DNA of 64,000 nucleotides from Schizochytrium sp. TIO01 (GCA_004764695.1 SMSO01000034.1:1319501-1383500); one strand, 5' to 3'. Shown: positions 11,701 to 23,300, counted from the stretch's first letter. Translations and numbers: made by a program. Notes: generated by a model not told the origin, from the letters alone.

Positions 11701-12479
11701 TCACTTGTTTTCTCCTCAACGGAGGTATTTGCTGTTAAAACACCTACAGTAACACTGGCTAGGGGCGCAATACGCTTGGGCTCCCACTTCCCAAGAATTC
11801 TGTTGTGGCGCGTGTAACGCAGCCCACGACCAGACACGAGGCGGACCACAAGTTTGTATTTCGCAAACGCACTCACATTGAAGGTATATAACGCAGACAT
11901 GTGGTATTTTTGAGATCCAGTTTGATACCAGTCCAACTGTTTGCGCCGGCGCCACTCCGCAATACTTGGAGCCATGCTATGAATCGCGCTGTTGAGTAGT
12001 GGCTTTGTATGATCAACACGAAGAATAATTTGGCGATACATGAGATGGCGCATAATATTTCGGGCATCTTCAGAGTCTGTGCAAATAGAGTTAGAAACAA
12101 GCCAGGTTATGGCATCAGCACCTCTAAAACAGTCCTCGTATGAGTGAATAATTCGGCGATGGACACTAAGATGGAGTTTAGCACGTAGAAGTACTGCAAG
12201 GCGGTCTAGTTCGCGGCGATCCACATCAAAATTGAGAATGGCACGCTTTCTGCGCTCATCGAGAGCTCTCAAAGTGTGCATATCATTAGCAGTTAGATCT
12301 CGCAGAGAGAGTTCTCGCTCCATATTCTTTGTCAGCTTTCTCTCTGCACGAGACCAAACGTGGGGACTAATCTGCGAACCCTGCGACCTGTCCGGTTCAC
12401 TACCAAAACTATCTTCACGTGTGCGTTCGACATCCTTTTCATCTGTCCCAGCGACATTGTTCATCAGTGACTTGAGCAT
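8775..12479 (-). CDS. DEP-C2-VASt domain protein with C-terminal membrane anchor (putative membrane-contact-site lipid transfer protein)
   Basis: Single exon, 1,234 residues from ATG at 12479. Order of parts: a charged N-terminus; a DEP domain at about 94-170 (CFRGADAITWLV, then IMRHLMYRQII); a C2 domain at about 208-335 (YKLVVRLVSGRGL, DPKWDETFTF, VWIKVFDF); a long Ser/Thr-rich linker; a second C2-like sheet at about 470-595 (FVWPKDGRPVV, LEFRLIKRKELP); and a VASt (StAR-like sterol/lipid-binding) domain in two pieces. The first piece is about 755-805 (IDENVPGSVQQLA, NYVMGPWK). The second is about 1014-1110 (REITFMLPNSG, FVITYVSP, LRISGEVVW). The roughly 200 residues between them are low-complexity Ser/Asp/Lys. 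A single membrane helix lies at about 1161-1188, with a short tail after it. VASt proteins with a C-terminal anchor (yeast Lam/Ysp, animal GRAMD1) shuttle sterol at ER-plasma membrane contacts. A GRAM domain is not evident here. The function is inferred by analogy. Confidence 0.78.
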   Translation of the reverse strand: MLKSLMNNVAGTDEKDVERTREDSFGSEPDRSQGSQISPHVWSRAERKLTKNMERELSLRDLTANDMHTLRALDERRKRAILNFDVDRRELDRLAVLLRAKLHLSVHRRIIHSYEDCFRGADAITWLVSNSICTDSEDARNIMRHLMYRQIILRVDHTKPLLNSAIHSMAPSIAEWRRRKQLDWYQTGSQKYHMSALYTFNVSAFAKYKLVVRLVSGRGLRYTRHNRILGKWEPKRIAPLASVTVGVLTANTSVEEKTSDPKWDETFTFFFDYTLARHNEVWIKVFDFREVGESMPLGVLCVPTKRILKQCNVDQKRMPPIFVQDAPGWLSWHPLLPPATSREPDEVRGGEIQVEFQVISNIVHSPDATVHDECRPRQDEEFIHKTTIDTQSVSRTDSEHHSTSPSTQLPRSVLAYQHVDRRPEKEIYASRAILDAESADREPSTVSKPGASILPLLGKASDPKSSAPAPGTVQVDCWQTCITSLEIHNVTDIQSGSVVWIEVVARSAKRSEYMAKKNANNKSRRRDIDSNPGVVARRRSTRFVWPKDGRPVVKAGSVEIPIPDDVAKYTTLEFRLIKRKELPSNVVIGRGKLGLQRVRRVETTEDDTDDEDSDVGTQVDSDEEDTQNLDDDTASNKVSSLRTPSVLSIISDDDKSAVPSVDDLKPQADIDPTNQDVQYIVLRKQAAFKRNIKIKCGQIYCYARMRPLLPDEALELEDDLASIGDGGREMHVEIEDALKAVIPSDPDEVPEQIDIPSPFANIYIDENVPGSVQQLATAILGSNSKFAIQFNKERKNSNYVMGPWKIPRPSMDETKNDDNAADNAESESEDDKEATDSEKSPSPPTTAKTLSNNKNAVLSSSKISSSTSSDSGSKIRASSEVSVTSNKRLSDASDLLPDASFSSLAGSMFDEKRRSQQRPPLAVDTQSEAVLRKDSDHVESAKSKKSGSEGDSTEAATPAILEGVSATAGGPSSPAVPNTDSSQAESSKRPALVRQESIHAARAGDYIDSVAHPTREITFMLPNSGLIKGSECKETQKILTMNPGGFVVLVAQETPGVPYGERFHTQVQFVITYVSPTESHLRISGEVVWNEGKMPSGMIKPFIINGVKNGHAEAYVAETKLLREWMTKSRQVRPKAGAKKSKGDEDDAAKKESTKAKSACKLCTFLLLFAIIVPIVMYIVAVIVYSAFSDLNFFEVVMLHRDVIDKRLALAKFYFEQVLEHQITGKEDLPRSLI

Positions 12480-12948
12480 GATATCAGTGTATTGTGAACA
12501 CGGTAAACGCACGTCACTTTCTAGATCCTTTTCTCCTCGAAAGGATTGCCTCGTACTATTTCAAGCGCGACAACGTGTCTCAGTTTCTAATCAACTGTGG
12601 TTGTGCCCAAAGAAACGTCTGTTTTGAAGGACACAGAAGCTGCACAATTTGGGGTGAGGGGGCGAAGGGGGAGGAGGGATGGTAATGATGGCCCTTAGCC
12701 AGAGCAAGCTTATGTGCCAAGGTCTCAAGTGGTCTTTAATGTTCAAAAGCTTTCGAGCAGATCCCAGCTTAGAACTATATAACGATCCGTGTCTTACACC
12801 TCACTCAAATTGGTTACCTTCTAAGCCAAAGGAGATGAAGTCCTGACAAAGCTTGTGCTGAGCAAATATGCAATTTTCAACTAAAACTCGCACTCCACCT
12901 TTCCGTTTCGTGTTTCTCTGCACCCTTGTATGTATCAATGGACCAATC

Positions 12949-12987
12949 GATGGATGAATGGATGGATGGATGGATACCTTGATGGAT
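12949..12987. repeat. (GGAT)n microsatellite
   Basis: Imperfect 4-bp repeat of GGAT/GAAT units, visible as TGGATGAATGGATGGATGG around 12951-12969. Confidence 0.8.
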
Positions 12988-13403
12988 GTTTGCTGCTCCA
13001 AATAGACGGGCCGAGAGATCGTCAAGAGTAAAGACCACCTTCTCCGATACCGTTTTGGTCTGACGAGTGCAGGTTTGGCTCCCGCTCCTCTCCAGCCCTC
13101 GCTGCTCCTCAAGGCTTGTGCGGGCGGCCTCTGCTCAGCGAACTGCCGAGTCCGGGTCTTTACTAGACTCAACTTTTCATATAAATAATGCCATGCCTAC
13201 AGAAGAAAACAGGAATTAGTAGTAGTATACTATAACAACAACAACAGCAAAAACACCATCACTAAAAACGCATTTGCAGAATCTGATGCCATTCACATTC
13301 ATCTCAGGGCACCAAGTATTCTTTCAGCTGCCCAGGCATTAGTGTCCCACATCGACGAAGGCGTGAACGTCGTCTCTCTGCCACTCCACCGAGTCTCAGG
13401 CAG

Positions 13404-13433
13404 AGCATCACAGCATCACAGCATCACAGCATC
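13404..13433. repeat. AGCATCAC tandem repeat
   Basis: Three perfect 8-bp units AGCATCAC followed by a partial fourth unit. Confidence 0.85.
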
Positions 13434-16400
13434 CTGATCCTCTGCTGCTCATGATTGATTGCCCTGAGCGCTTTGGGAGTACCAACATACTAATAGGCAG
13501 AAATAAGTTACTAAAGAAAGTAAGAAATATAAAAAATGGTGCCACCTTCTTTAGGTAGGCAGGGTCCTTGAAGCGTTTGACACGAGCGGGAGCTGCTCCT
13601 GCCTCCTGCTGCACCCGTGCCTCTGCTTCGGCTGCTCTCTTCGGGCCAGTGCCTCGAGATCGCCTCCGCTCCCCGCGCCCGTCCCTTGGTCCACGCGTAC
13701 ACCGATGGATGGATATCTCGAGTTCATCCATTCCTGAGATAGCTCAATCCTGCTTTTCGTAGCTCCTTTTCTTCTCCTTCTTTCTTTATGGTTTTTTTAA
13801 CTTAATTCTTTTGTTTCTTTACTCTTTCTCTTTCTCCGTTTCTTTGTTCCTCCTTGGATTCCTCGCTACCACTTACATACGTACATGTAGGAGTGCGAAG
13901 AGGCGGCGCGTGACTCTTCCTCTTCTCTTTGATTTGAACGGTCCTCCGAGAGACTCCTACTGTTTAGGGTGGGAAGGTTCTACCCAGTGGTGCGGAGATG
14001 GATTTGAGGAAACCACCTTTTCATTGGGTGTAAAGCGGACATGTGATGTCCATCTGAATCCAAAATCGCAGCTCGCATTGAGTTGATTCGCAGGCTATTT
14101 ATTGCACGGTGCACAGAAGACGCCTCTGACCTGAGGACGGCTCTAGACGGAGGCAGAGAAGCTTTGCGTCGGTTATGCTTTGAGTGGACTTCAGGAGAGC
14201 TGCAGAAGGCTTCACGGCAAGATGAAAGGCGGTGCTGACGACGGGTCAAGTGCTAGTGTTTAAGATAGTGTGGTTCCTACTAGGTACCTAATGATGGTGA
14301 TGTAAGAACACACAATAGCCGGGAACCATGAAGGAACCTGCGGGGAACCATATTTCCCCTGACGCACAGCGACAACTTGAACGGCGTTGGGAAGACGGAG
14401 GTACCTTGGGCCCAAGGAAATAAATGACAACCATGAAGTGGAGTAGTGAGATGGGCTGGTTGTATCCCCGAGAATAGAGGGAGCACAAGGGTTTGGTATG
14501 GTGAATGGGTTTTGGGAGGTTCGCGACCATCTGAATTTGGAGGAAACTGGCACTTTTCGCAGGCACCAAACTTACAAGAGCGCGTATCTTGATACTCTGA
14601 CGCTCTGATGCCCTCTGTCTGCGAGAAGAGTTGGTTGTTTGTTCAACGTCATGTGACTCGTTTGACAGCATAAGGATGAGCAGAAATATCTTTCTGGTTG
14701 TTGCATACAATGCCTTTTTATGCTCTCGTTTTTATAGCATGAGGTAAATCAGTGGATAGCAGGGTTTCCAGGGAGATGTTGCCACGAAGAACTTGAAGAT
14801 TTCTTGGGAAGAGAAATCACGCTTGGCTTGGGTTGGCTTGGCGAAGGTAGAAGCAAACTTGTATTTCACTTCAGAAACAAATGAGGCAGGACTTTGGTTG
14901 TATTAATCAAAGTTCGCAAACACTCTGAATAAATAGGGCAGGATTTTTTTGTGAAAACTCATACCAATCATGATTTACATGATAGCGTAAAACATTCCCC
15001 ATTTTTGTGTGGTTTCGTGTGAGAACATGTCGGGTAGATATCCATAATCTCAAAATCTGTTGAAGTGATGATTCCCAGATAGTAATTGAATGGGATTTAC
15101 CGTATAGCAGTCAGAGCTGAGCGCCCATAGTACCTTATCATCATCTTCGAACAATGCTTCCGGTTGTCACAATAGTCTGTCATCACTACTCGATACAAAC
15201 AAGTGCTGCAGCAACCGGCCATCTATTTATAGCATGCCACATTTCGTGCAACAACGTACGCTTTGCCCCAGATTCTCTCTTCGTTGCGCAAAGGCCGCAT
15301 TCCCTGCATTCTCTGCACCCCCACGGAAATGGTTCCTGACATTATATTTGGCCATGCTGCCTGCACCCTCGTTCTCCTCCGTGGTTTTGTTTGAGAATTC
15401 CCTCCGCCAGTGTCAACACCAGGGTACCTACTGATATGCCATCCTGGATTCTATGCGAACTAGCTCAGTAAGTTGCGAACTCGGGCACAGGGAGAGAGCC
15501 TGAAGGTTTGCAAATAAAGTTACAAGCTTCATCGTCGAAGGCAGTACGGTAAATTAGTTGAAGAATTACCTGGTTTCTACTAGTTTGTCGGATATCCATA
15601 GCACCGCAGCACAGTGGTAGGGTCAAAATTTTTTCTCTTACGATTGCAGCGCGTCATCAAGTCGATCTGTTGGACCCAACTCTGAGCTTGGACTTGATTT
15701 ATTCCACAGAAACGGGGTTACTTCGCAGTCCATTCTCTCTTCGGCTTACTAAAGCGCTGGCTCCTGACCAAGACCAAGAGCGTCTCCAGAGTCCATCTAA
15801 ACTCGCTTTCCTAAAATGTGTTCTATATCAAACGATAGTTTTTGAGGCTCTCAAAAGCGACCCCCGTCTCACTGGTCTTTTTCCGAGCACGAGATTTACA
15901 AAGAAGCGCAGGGCGCCATATTCGGGTTTCAAACTTGGTTGAAATGGCGACCTCCCTTTGGATGACGTGTAGGTGGACAAAGACGTCTTCTTTGATTCCC
16001 GCATGTTTGACAATGCGCTCCAGAGGGACCAGAGAGTCAGCCAACGAGCGAGAAAACGCTCCTCTCCGCTTTGCAATGCATTTCAATGCGGTAGTGAGTG
16101 TTGGGCAGCTCCCGCGCTGTACCATTCGATTTAGTTTTTTTTCTTCTTTTCTTTTTAAAATGTTAAAATTAATTTTACAAAAGCAAAAAGAAGCAAAAAG
16201 CAAAACAAGAAAAGCACAAATAAAAAATTACACTTGGACCCGTTCGAAAGGAAAGAAACCTTGAACTCTCCTATGATGTTTTGTGCGTGGGACAATTCAC
16301 GAGGAGACAGCGCGAGAGCACACTTGGAGCGGAAGAACCGACCTGCAGGCGCGTCGTCGAAGTGAATGATTTTATCAAGCCAAAATAAAACGAATGACAA

Positions 16401-17065
16401 TCAAAGCGGCAGCAGGGAAGTACTTTCGTACTTCCTAAGCTGCAAGTTCTTTTATTACAAGGGGCAGAGAGGTTCTCCGCAATGCAGCGCATCATGTTGT
16501 TCACTTCACCTCCGCAGAGACTGCCACATGATTTGCTTCATCGCCCCCAAAGCCAACAATCACATCGTCGATGCCTCTATTATCACGGCTTTGAATCTCC
16601 CGGCGACCAAACTCTTCAAAATCAGATTTGCTGTCGTTGTGTTTTTCCGATTCAGGTACCGTGAGCGCTCCACGAATGCGCTTCGATTTGTTGTGGCTTT
16701 TGGCTGCTCCAGAATCTCGGGAGTCCACATTGAGAAAGTAATAATAACGCAAAGACGGGAAAGGAAACCTATTTCTCCATGTCCAAGAGGCCCCTTGCGT
16801 CACGCCGCCGAGTTGGACCGCGCCACGTCATTCACTTCCCGCCGACGACGAGCCGCGCACTGAGTGTTTCAAGTTGAGCCTTATCATTCGCGATAGATCT
16901 CTCTCAGCTAGTTTCCGGGTTCATCGGTCGCTTTTTTGTCGTCATTGCAGTCCATCTCTGCTTCGCTTGCCCCATGTCGCCGCCCCATGTCGCCGCCGCC
17001 GTCGTCGTTATCGCCGTCGTCAAGCCGCCTCGATGCTCGATGCTCGGGCACTCCAAACTCTCGAT

Positions 17066-17198
17066 CGACTTTCGACTTTCAACTTTCGAATTGCGAATTG
17101 CGAATTTCGAACTGTGAATTTCGAATTTCGAATTTCGAATTGCGAATTGCGAATTTTGAATTTCGAATTGCGAGTTTCAAATTTCAAATTTCAACTTT
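17066..17198. repeat. Heptamer tandem array (consensus CGAATTT / CGAATTG)
   Basis: Nineteen consecutive 7-bp units can be laid out without gaps: CGACTTT twice, CAACTTT, then CGAATTG/CGAATTT variants, ending in CAAATTT twice and CAACTTT. Variation is almost confined to unit positions 1, 4, 5 and 7. Because 7 is not a multiple of 3, every forward frame stays open and yields a seven-residue peptide repeat (for example FEFRISN-like), so open frames across it are artefacts of the repeat. A small related run of CAAATTT units recurs at about 17390-17408. Confidence 0.92.
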
Positions 17199-17330
17199 CG
17201 AGCACCCGCGCTCTTCGACTTCGCCTCGCCGGGCCTTGCGCGAGCGGGTGCAAAGCCGCGCCTCGCGCTGCCTCCAGCCCTTTCGCGCCGCTCTCCTCCG
17301 CAGATGCGGCCCAATCCGGGCTTGCCACAG

Positions 17331-17354
17331 CGAGAGAGAGAGAGAGATATATAT
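17331..17354. repeat. (GA)n(TA)n dinucleotide tract
   Basis: GAGAGAGAGAGAG passes directly into ATATATATATAC. Confidence 0.8.
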
Positions 17355-17538
17355 ATACATAGAGATCTACAGAGAGTCAGAGTGGGCATTTCAAATTTCA
17401 AATTTCAAAAGTAGGGCGCCCTTCTTCGCTCCATCCCTCGCAGGCCTCGCTCGCCCTGCGCCGCCTGGAGACCTCGCAGCTCGCTCTGAGGCGGCGCCGT
17501 CGCCGTGCCGTCGCTGTCCCTTCTTCTTGGCCGCCTCA

Positions 17539-17573
17539 CTGACTGCCTGCCTGCCTGCCTGCCTGACTGACTG
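17539..17573. repeat. (CTGC)n/(CTGA)n tetranucleotide repeat
   Basis: A run of CTGC units flanked by CTGA units on both sides. Confidence 0.85.
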
Positions 17574-17689
17574 AGGAGACGTCGTCGTCGTCTGCCGAAT
17601 CGATTATGGCGCTTCGAAGAGCCTTACGTCGTCCTATTCGTGCATGGGATGTAATGCACTTCACTCCGCCAGCGGGTTCCCCTTCGCGC

Positions 17690-17746
17690 TTCCGCCTTAA
17701 CTGCTTATTGTGCGCCGTGGTAAATTAAAGGAGGATTAAGGCGGAA
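17690..17746. other. 11-bp perfect inverted repeat (possible hairpin)
   Basis: TTCCGCCTTAA at 17690-17700 is the exact reverse complement of TTAAGGCGGAA at 17736-17746, with a 35-nt spacer. There is no adjacent gene, so its role is unknown. Confidence 0.6.
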
Positions 17747-17820
17747 CTAGTTTCCCCGGTGCCGCCTCGTTTCTCCGGCGGCGGCGGTTCGAAAGTAGAG
17801 GTGTTTTGGAAACAGAGAAG

Positions 17821-17834
17821 GAGAGAAAGTAACA

Positions 17835-17889
<55 letters not shown>

Positions 17890-17937
17890 CAACGAAGAAA
17901 GAAAGAAAGATCTTGAAAGAAAGAAAGAAAGAAAGAC
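17821..17937. repeat. (GAAA)n microsatellite
   Basis: A long GAAA tract (pure from about 17834 to 17889) with an interrupted continuation to 17937. The opposite-strand SFFLSFF-type open frames are products of this repeat. Confidence 0.92.
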
Positions 17938-20309
17938 ATGGAATCTGAAGGGACTGGCATGAAAAAAGAGAAGATCGGCGAACTCGAAAGGCGGACGGCT
18001 TGGAAAGAAAAAGGAGAGAGGAATCGAGGATGGCGAATGGGGGTCTTTCCCGAAGGGTGTCCAAGAGGTCGTTCATTGCCGCCCTTATTCGTTCCTCTTC
18101 TGCCGTCTATTTGTCTTTGTTTGTCTGTAGACAATGAAAGCATTATTTGCTTTTGTCCATAGAACAGACTCGGAATCCTTTATATCTAAAAGTTTCCTTC
18201 TACTCTTCAAAAACGTTTTGTTTGTTTTAAAAATAAGTTATTTTTAAATAATAATAATTATTATAAATACAAATATAAATGTTTTTAAATTAAAAGAAAT
18301 TATATATAAGAAAAGGTTTGAATGTGTTTATAATGTTTGTAATTGCTTAGCAGCAGTACTAGTAGGCGCTATCTATTTGAGGGAGAGAAAAGGCGTTGCC
18401 TCGTGACGCGCAGACGGGTTTCCTCTTGAGATCATGTGGGCTTCAAGCGGTCACTGTGGGATATTAAAGCTTCAAACCCTCCCGCAGCGTTCCGGGAGTA
18501 TGAGAGGAGGCAAGGAAATTTCATTGCAGGCTACTTCCCTCGCCGCGCGAATGTGCAGCCTCGATGAGGCGTCAAATATCTCCTGGTCTATCCGGGCCGG
18601 TTGCCTGAGGGGAGCCTCCACTGCTTCTCCATGTGCGCAGTGGTGCGAGTGGCATAAGTTCGACTGTGGGTTGCAACCCGGCGTGGCAGGGCTATTCCGC
18701 GACATAGACAAAGCTACCAGCTTCCTGCGCCTCTTCTCCGCGCAGCCCCGCAGCCCATCCCGCAGCTCATCCCGCAGTGCTTGGAGAGCGTCCGACGAAG
18801 CCTTTCTCCCTAACTTTGAAGTACCTTTCTTTCTTTTCATCTCTTCGTCGTTCAGACAGATGATATAATAAGTCAATCACTCTTGTTTGGAGTTCTTTGG
18901 TCGCTACTTCGCTTTAGTGGTAGTATCCAATTCCAAGTAAGCCGCTCTCTTCGCTGTGCCTTCGGCTCTGATAGATAAACGAGCGTTTCCTGCGCCACAA
19001 TTCCGGGTTTCGCGCCGCTTTCAAAGGCATTACAATAATAGAATTGGACTTCTTCTTCGACGAATGCGTCGCCTTTATGCCCCGTGACGTCACCTGCTCC
19101 TGGCCTCTTTGTGCCTTCCCTTTGTTTATACAAGTTACTCTGGGGCCCAGGGACTACTTGTATCATCCTCACGAGCTTCAACTCGTGCCTGCAAACCCAG
19201 AATTATAAACTGAAGAAAAGTTATTCACGCTCTCTATATACACATGGTACTTTTTGCAGTTGCTTAATTATTATTATTATATATTTAAAATAAAAAATAA
19301 TAAAAATTAATGTTCAAAGGTAAACTAAGGTTTCAACATGAAAGTAAGATCCTGAAACGAAAGAAAAAGTAGTGAACTAACTCTACAAGAAAGCAATAGT
19401 AAGAAACGATTTTAATGAAGACTAAATTATATATATATATATATGTATAAATAAAGTATTCTTCTACTTGCACTGATGATAGTTCTAATAGTATAAAAAC
19501 GATGGCAATACTAACACCGCAAACAAACTGAGTGGTTTGCTCTTCGAAGAGAGAGAACCCATCCGCCGCTTCGCCTCTCTGAGGACGCGGGCGAGAGCAT
19601 TTCTGCAAAGCAAACTCGAGCCTGCAGCAGAGCACGAGCAGCCCTCGCGGGCCACCGCCCAACACAGTGCGGTGGCTTTGCGGTGAGGAGAGGAGTCCAA
19701 CTGGCAGGCCAGCAAACTCACGGAGTAGTCCATCTCGCGCTCCCTGAATTCCCACCTCTGCTCTCGCACTTTATAATCTAATGTAATCTAATGTAATCCA
19801 TCCAACTTGAAGTGAGAGCGACGGACACCTTCGTGGCGTAGATTGGGGGGTTTCTTGCAGCAGCCGCTACTTCGATGCAGAACGGGACTGTGAAACCATG
19901 CACGGAGTGAACCGCAGCGGGAATGCAAGATGGACAGCTGCAAGGCACTCCCCTCCTCGGGCTGGCTGCTGCCGAAGCAGGCGGGCCTTGAAACTTGAAC
20001 GAAAGCGACACCCTCGCGTCTGTGCAAAGCCTGAACTCACCGGGAGTTGTCGCGCTGTACCCAGCTTGGCGGGAATGCGTTAACTTCTGATCCAAGCATG
20101 GACAGCTAGTTGGATGTGAACTCGAGGCAACATCGGACAATACGCAAGCAGAGGTGCCAAGATGGCGGTCCGAAGGTCTGCTCTGAAGTTGATTCTTATG
20201 GTGCCAGGGTTGATTCGTAGAAGTTGATTTGACCTTTGACTGCTACGGTAGAGGTGTTGTTCGATGCGCCAGGAAGTTGTTGCAGGGAAAGGCAGCACAG
20301 GTTGGCTCG

Positions 20310-20321
20310 GCCTCTAGAGGC
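20310..20321. other. Palindrome GCCTCTAGAGGC
   Basis: Perfect 12-bp palindrome. Its CCTCTAGAGG core recurs at 46572-46581 and 54877-54886. Confidence 0.7.
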
Positions 20322-23300
20322 ACCTGGACGAGGCAGGCCTCGATCAAATTCCTTGGCGTTCCCACGATTTTACACAGCTGTGGCGATCAATAAGCCGTTT
20401 CCATGTTGAAGAAGAAGCACTACTCTCACGAGTGTGCCTGAAGGTATAGTGCTCGGCTGGCTGGTGTGTTTGGGTGTGTGCTGTAAAGAGGTTCCCTCGA
20501 CGCAATAAGCATCCAAGTCCAGCTTGAGAAACTCGTTAAGTTTGCCTAGGGTACTGCGGAGTGGAGTGTAAAGTGCGACTCGTGCGAATTACGAGGCGCT
20601 TTTGTGCAAGGTCCGCCAAGAAGTCCATTGTTAAAGGTGTCTTTCTAATAAACACGCGGCGTGACGGAATCAAGCTAAGGGCGACCTGTTGATTGGCAAT
20701 TTCGGCTTTGCTTTTTCAACTATTCTAAAATGAGTCAGGGCTTCCTCTTCGAAACCAACTCACACGAAATGCAAAGCCCTTAAAAATAAGCCTCAAGTGC
20801 GCAATAACTTTGAGCATCCATTCTGATTTCATAAAATATTACGCAAATTCATACCTTGGACCTCCATCAATACTTTCCTTTGGCTAGCATACTCGCGCAG
20901 TTGAGCCTTCTCAGTGAAGTCCAACGCTGGTCAGTTTTAGCCCTAGCGTTCGAGCTAAATTAGCAACGTAATTTGCTACAAGTGATTCTGCATGGAGCCT
21001 CACCTGTTCCCCAAGAGCAAGTCCCTTTTGTCCAGAGCGCGTGTAAACAGGTGCATCTTCATCATCGACGCTAGAGAGGGATTCGTTAGGCATGCATCTG
21101 CAAAATAAAAGCAAAGCAAAGCAACCAGTCCCAGCAGGATGAGAACTGTGCTAGAACCCTTGCGGAACCGCAGGTGCTGCCGGACAAGTAACAAAAGGCT
21201 AGGAGGTGCTAGGCGCCTCTGTTACGAAAGTTTTCAATTTGGGGTGTAAGTTGAATCCGACAGACGTCGTCATCAACAGCAGCGCCGTTATCGTAAATTT
21301 TGAAGAAGATTTGGCCAAAACCGGAGCGCTCAGGCACTATGTAGCTCATAATCAAGCTTGAAAGTGCCCGCCCCCCCGACCCTCGCCACCTCGAAAGCTC
21401 CTTGTTTGGCAGCTCCATTAGACGTTGAATTTGACAAGAAACCGAAGTTCAAGACATCTGGCGGAGCCGGTTTTGAGGCATAACGGGCATAGATATGTGA
21501 TGTTAATTTAGGCAAAGCATGTTCATAGAGGCAATTTGTCCTATCATGCCCGAATCTGCAAATTTTGCTCCTCGAAAACGCTGAGGAAGAGCATTGCAGC
21601 TCGAAATGAACACAAGGCGGCACGTCTGAGCTGGAATTGGTTGAGGCCGTCAGTAAAATGGTCAAAGCCTTTCACGGCGGCTTTCCCTGCGAGATTATTG
21701 GTGCCATTTCAACAATTTGTGAGCTCCTGGAAAATGCTGGAAATAAATTGGCGACTTCGATCGAGCACGTTCTTTCTTTACGAATCCTCTTGAGCGAAAG
21801 CTCTCACAGCTTCCTCGAGGAAACGAACTGTCCATTGTACATTCGCAGTTTCAACAGAGACTTAAGAGCTCCTGCGAAGAAGACGCAACGTGAGAAACGA
21901 AACGCGGAAACGCGACTTTGGAGTCAGGAAATCAGCACACCTGCTCTAAAACTGAGAAGTTATACCTTACATTAAAAAAAAAGACATACATGTAAACAGA
22001 AGTATTCATTCATGTACGAAGTTGCGGAATTTATTTCCTAACCTTAGGTTACCCCGATTGAGCTAGTATTTATTTCCCCGAGACTAGCCCAGAGGGGCCC
22101 AGTGGGGACAGCTGCAATAGTGCAGCGGGAAATTCCCTGATTGCCTTAATGGCTGCCTACTGAGAAGGGCAGGAAGTACTACAACTTAAAGGAGAGAAAT
22201 TGATAGATTTTAAAAAAAGAAAAAGAAAAAAAAGCGGACCAGTAGCAAGGTAGATAGATTTTAGTCTAGCAAATCGGGTTCCTTTTCAGTGGAAAGAAAT
22301 AAAGGCCTTATGATATCCCTTTGGGAGAAGAACTTTCCATCGAAAACAGGCTACTTAGTCTTCCATGCCTTATCTCCGTAGAGTGAGCATATAAAAAACA
22401 AGAAAAACAAACAAAAACAAAAAAAAAAACAGAATACGCAAAGCAGGAATCGACGAGGAACTGTAAAGAAACCAAAAAAGAGGCGAAGAGAAGAGAAAGA
22501 AAGCAAAGACAAAAGAGAAAACTTGGATTTTCAAGGCCGTCCTAAGAAGAAGAAGAAGAAGCGCCTGTCTGATATATATACATATACGCTGTTTCAAGAT
22601 TGTTGAACTCGGTCTCGAAGTCGAAGGGATAACGCCGCTCCGACGAGAAGTTCGAACCCTTCGGACGGCCGCGAGCCTGTTTTGGACTCGATCGGAGAGC
22701 TTCGTTTGGGAAAGGAGTTTGAAGGGACCCGCGGAGTTCTCGATTATTCTCAAATGAGGAAAGAATGCTCAGCTTAAAGGCGCTTTATTTTTTTATTAAA
22801 GCCGCATGGACGTAAACAAATAGTTAACTACCATTGACTAAAAGTCGTGCATTGTTAAAGTTAAAATTGATATTAATTTAAAAAAAAAAAAAAAGAAAGT
22901 TGGCCTACGTATTTATTAAGATTAGTTGAAATGGAAATGTTTGGGAGAGACATACAGGCTTTTATGAGAAAGGAGGGAGTCGCCAGGAACTCTACCCATT
23001 AAAAGTATGTAGATTTATGAGACAGGAACAGCAATGACGTCTTTTGTTTAGAAGGGAAGATTGTTTTGAAGAGTCGCAGATGTTTTCATTGCTCGTACCG
23101 ACGACGCCTTTGAAAGGAAATAATGCATTTCGACTCCTCTTCTTTCTTTCTTTTATTTTCGGGGAGGTTTATCAGTAATTTAAAAAATCATAAATAAATA
23201 AATAAACAAATAAATAAATAATAGAATGTGTATGCATATTTATATAGAATGTTCTTATTTTAAAATGAAGTGCGTCAGGGAATGAATGACTGACTGATTG

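Larger units (their letters stand above)
12480..16999. other. Gene-poor region, first part
   Basis: No convincing gene. The first few hundred bases are the likely promoter of the VASt-protein gene. Open frames are short, overlapping on both strands and compositionally biased, without recognisable domains. It contains a GGAT repeat at about 12949-12987, an AGCATCAC repeat at 13404-13433, and A/T-rich tracts near 16130-16230. Unannotated noncoding RNAs or small spliced genes could be hidden here. Confidence 0.5.

Noticed and set aside
17066-17198. Heat-shock element array
   Set aside because: GAA and TTC are separated by one base rather than the two required by the nGAAnnTTCn pattern.
17066-17198. 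Interstitial telomere repeat, given the 7-bp unit
   Set aside because: The unit CGAATTT is unlike TTTAGGG or TTAGGG telomere repeats.
16936-17574. Apparent seven-residue-repeat protein (FEFRISN-like units)
   Set aside because: Direct consequence of the 7-bp DNA repeat. All forward frames stay open there, and the flanks are low-complexity.
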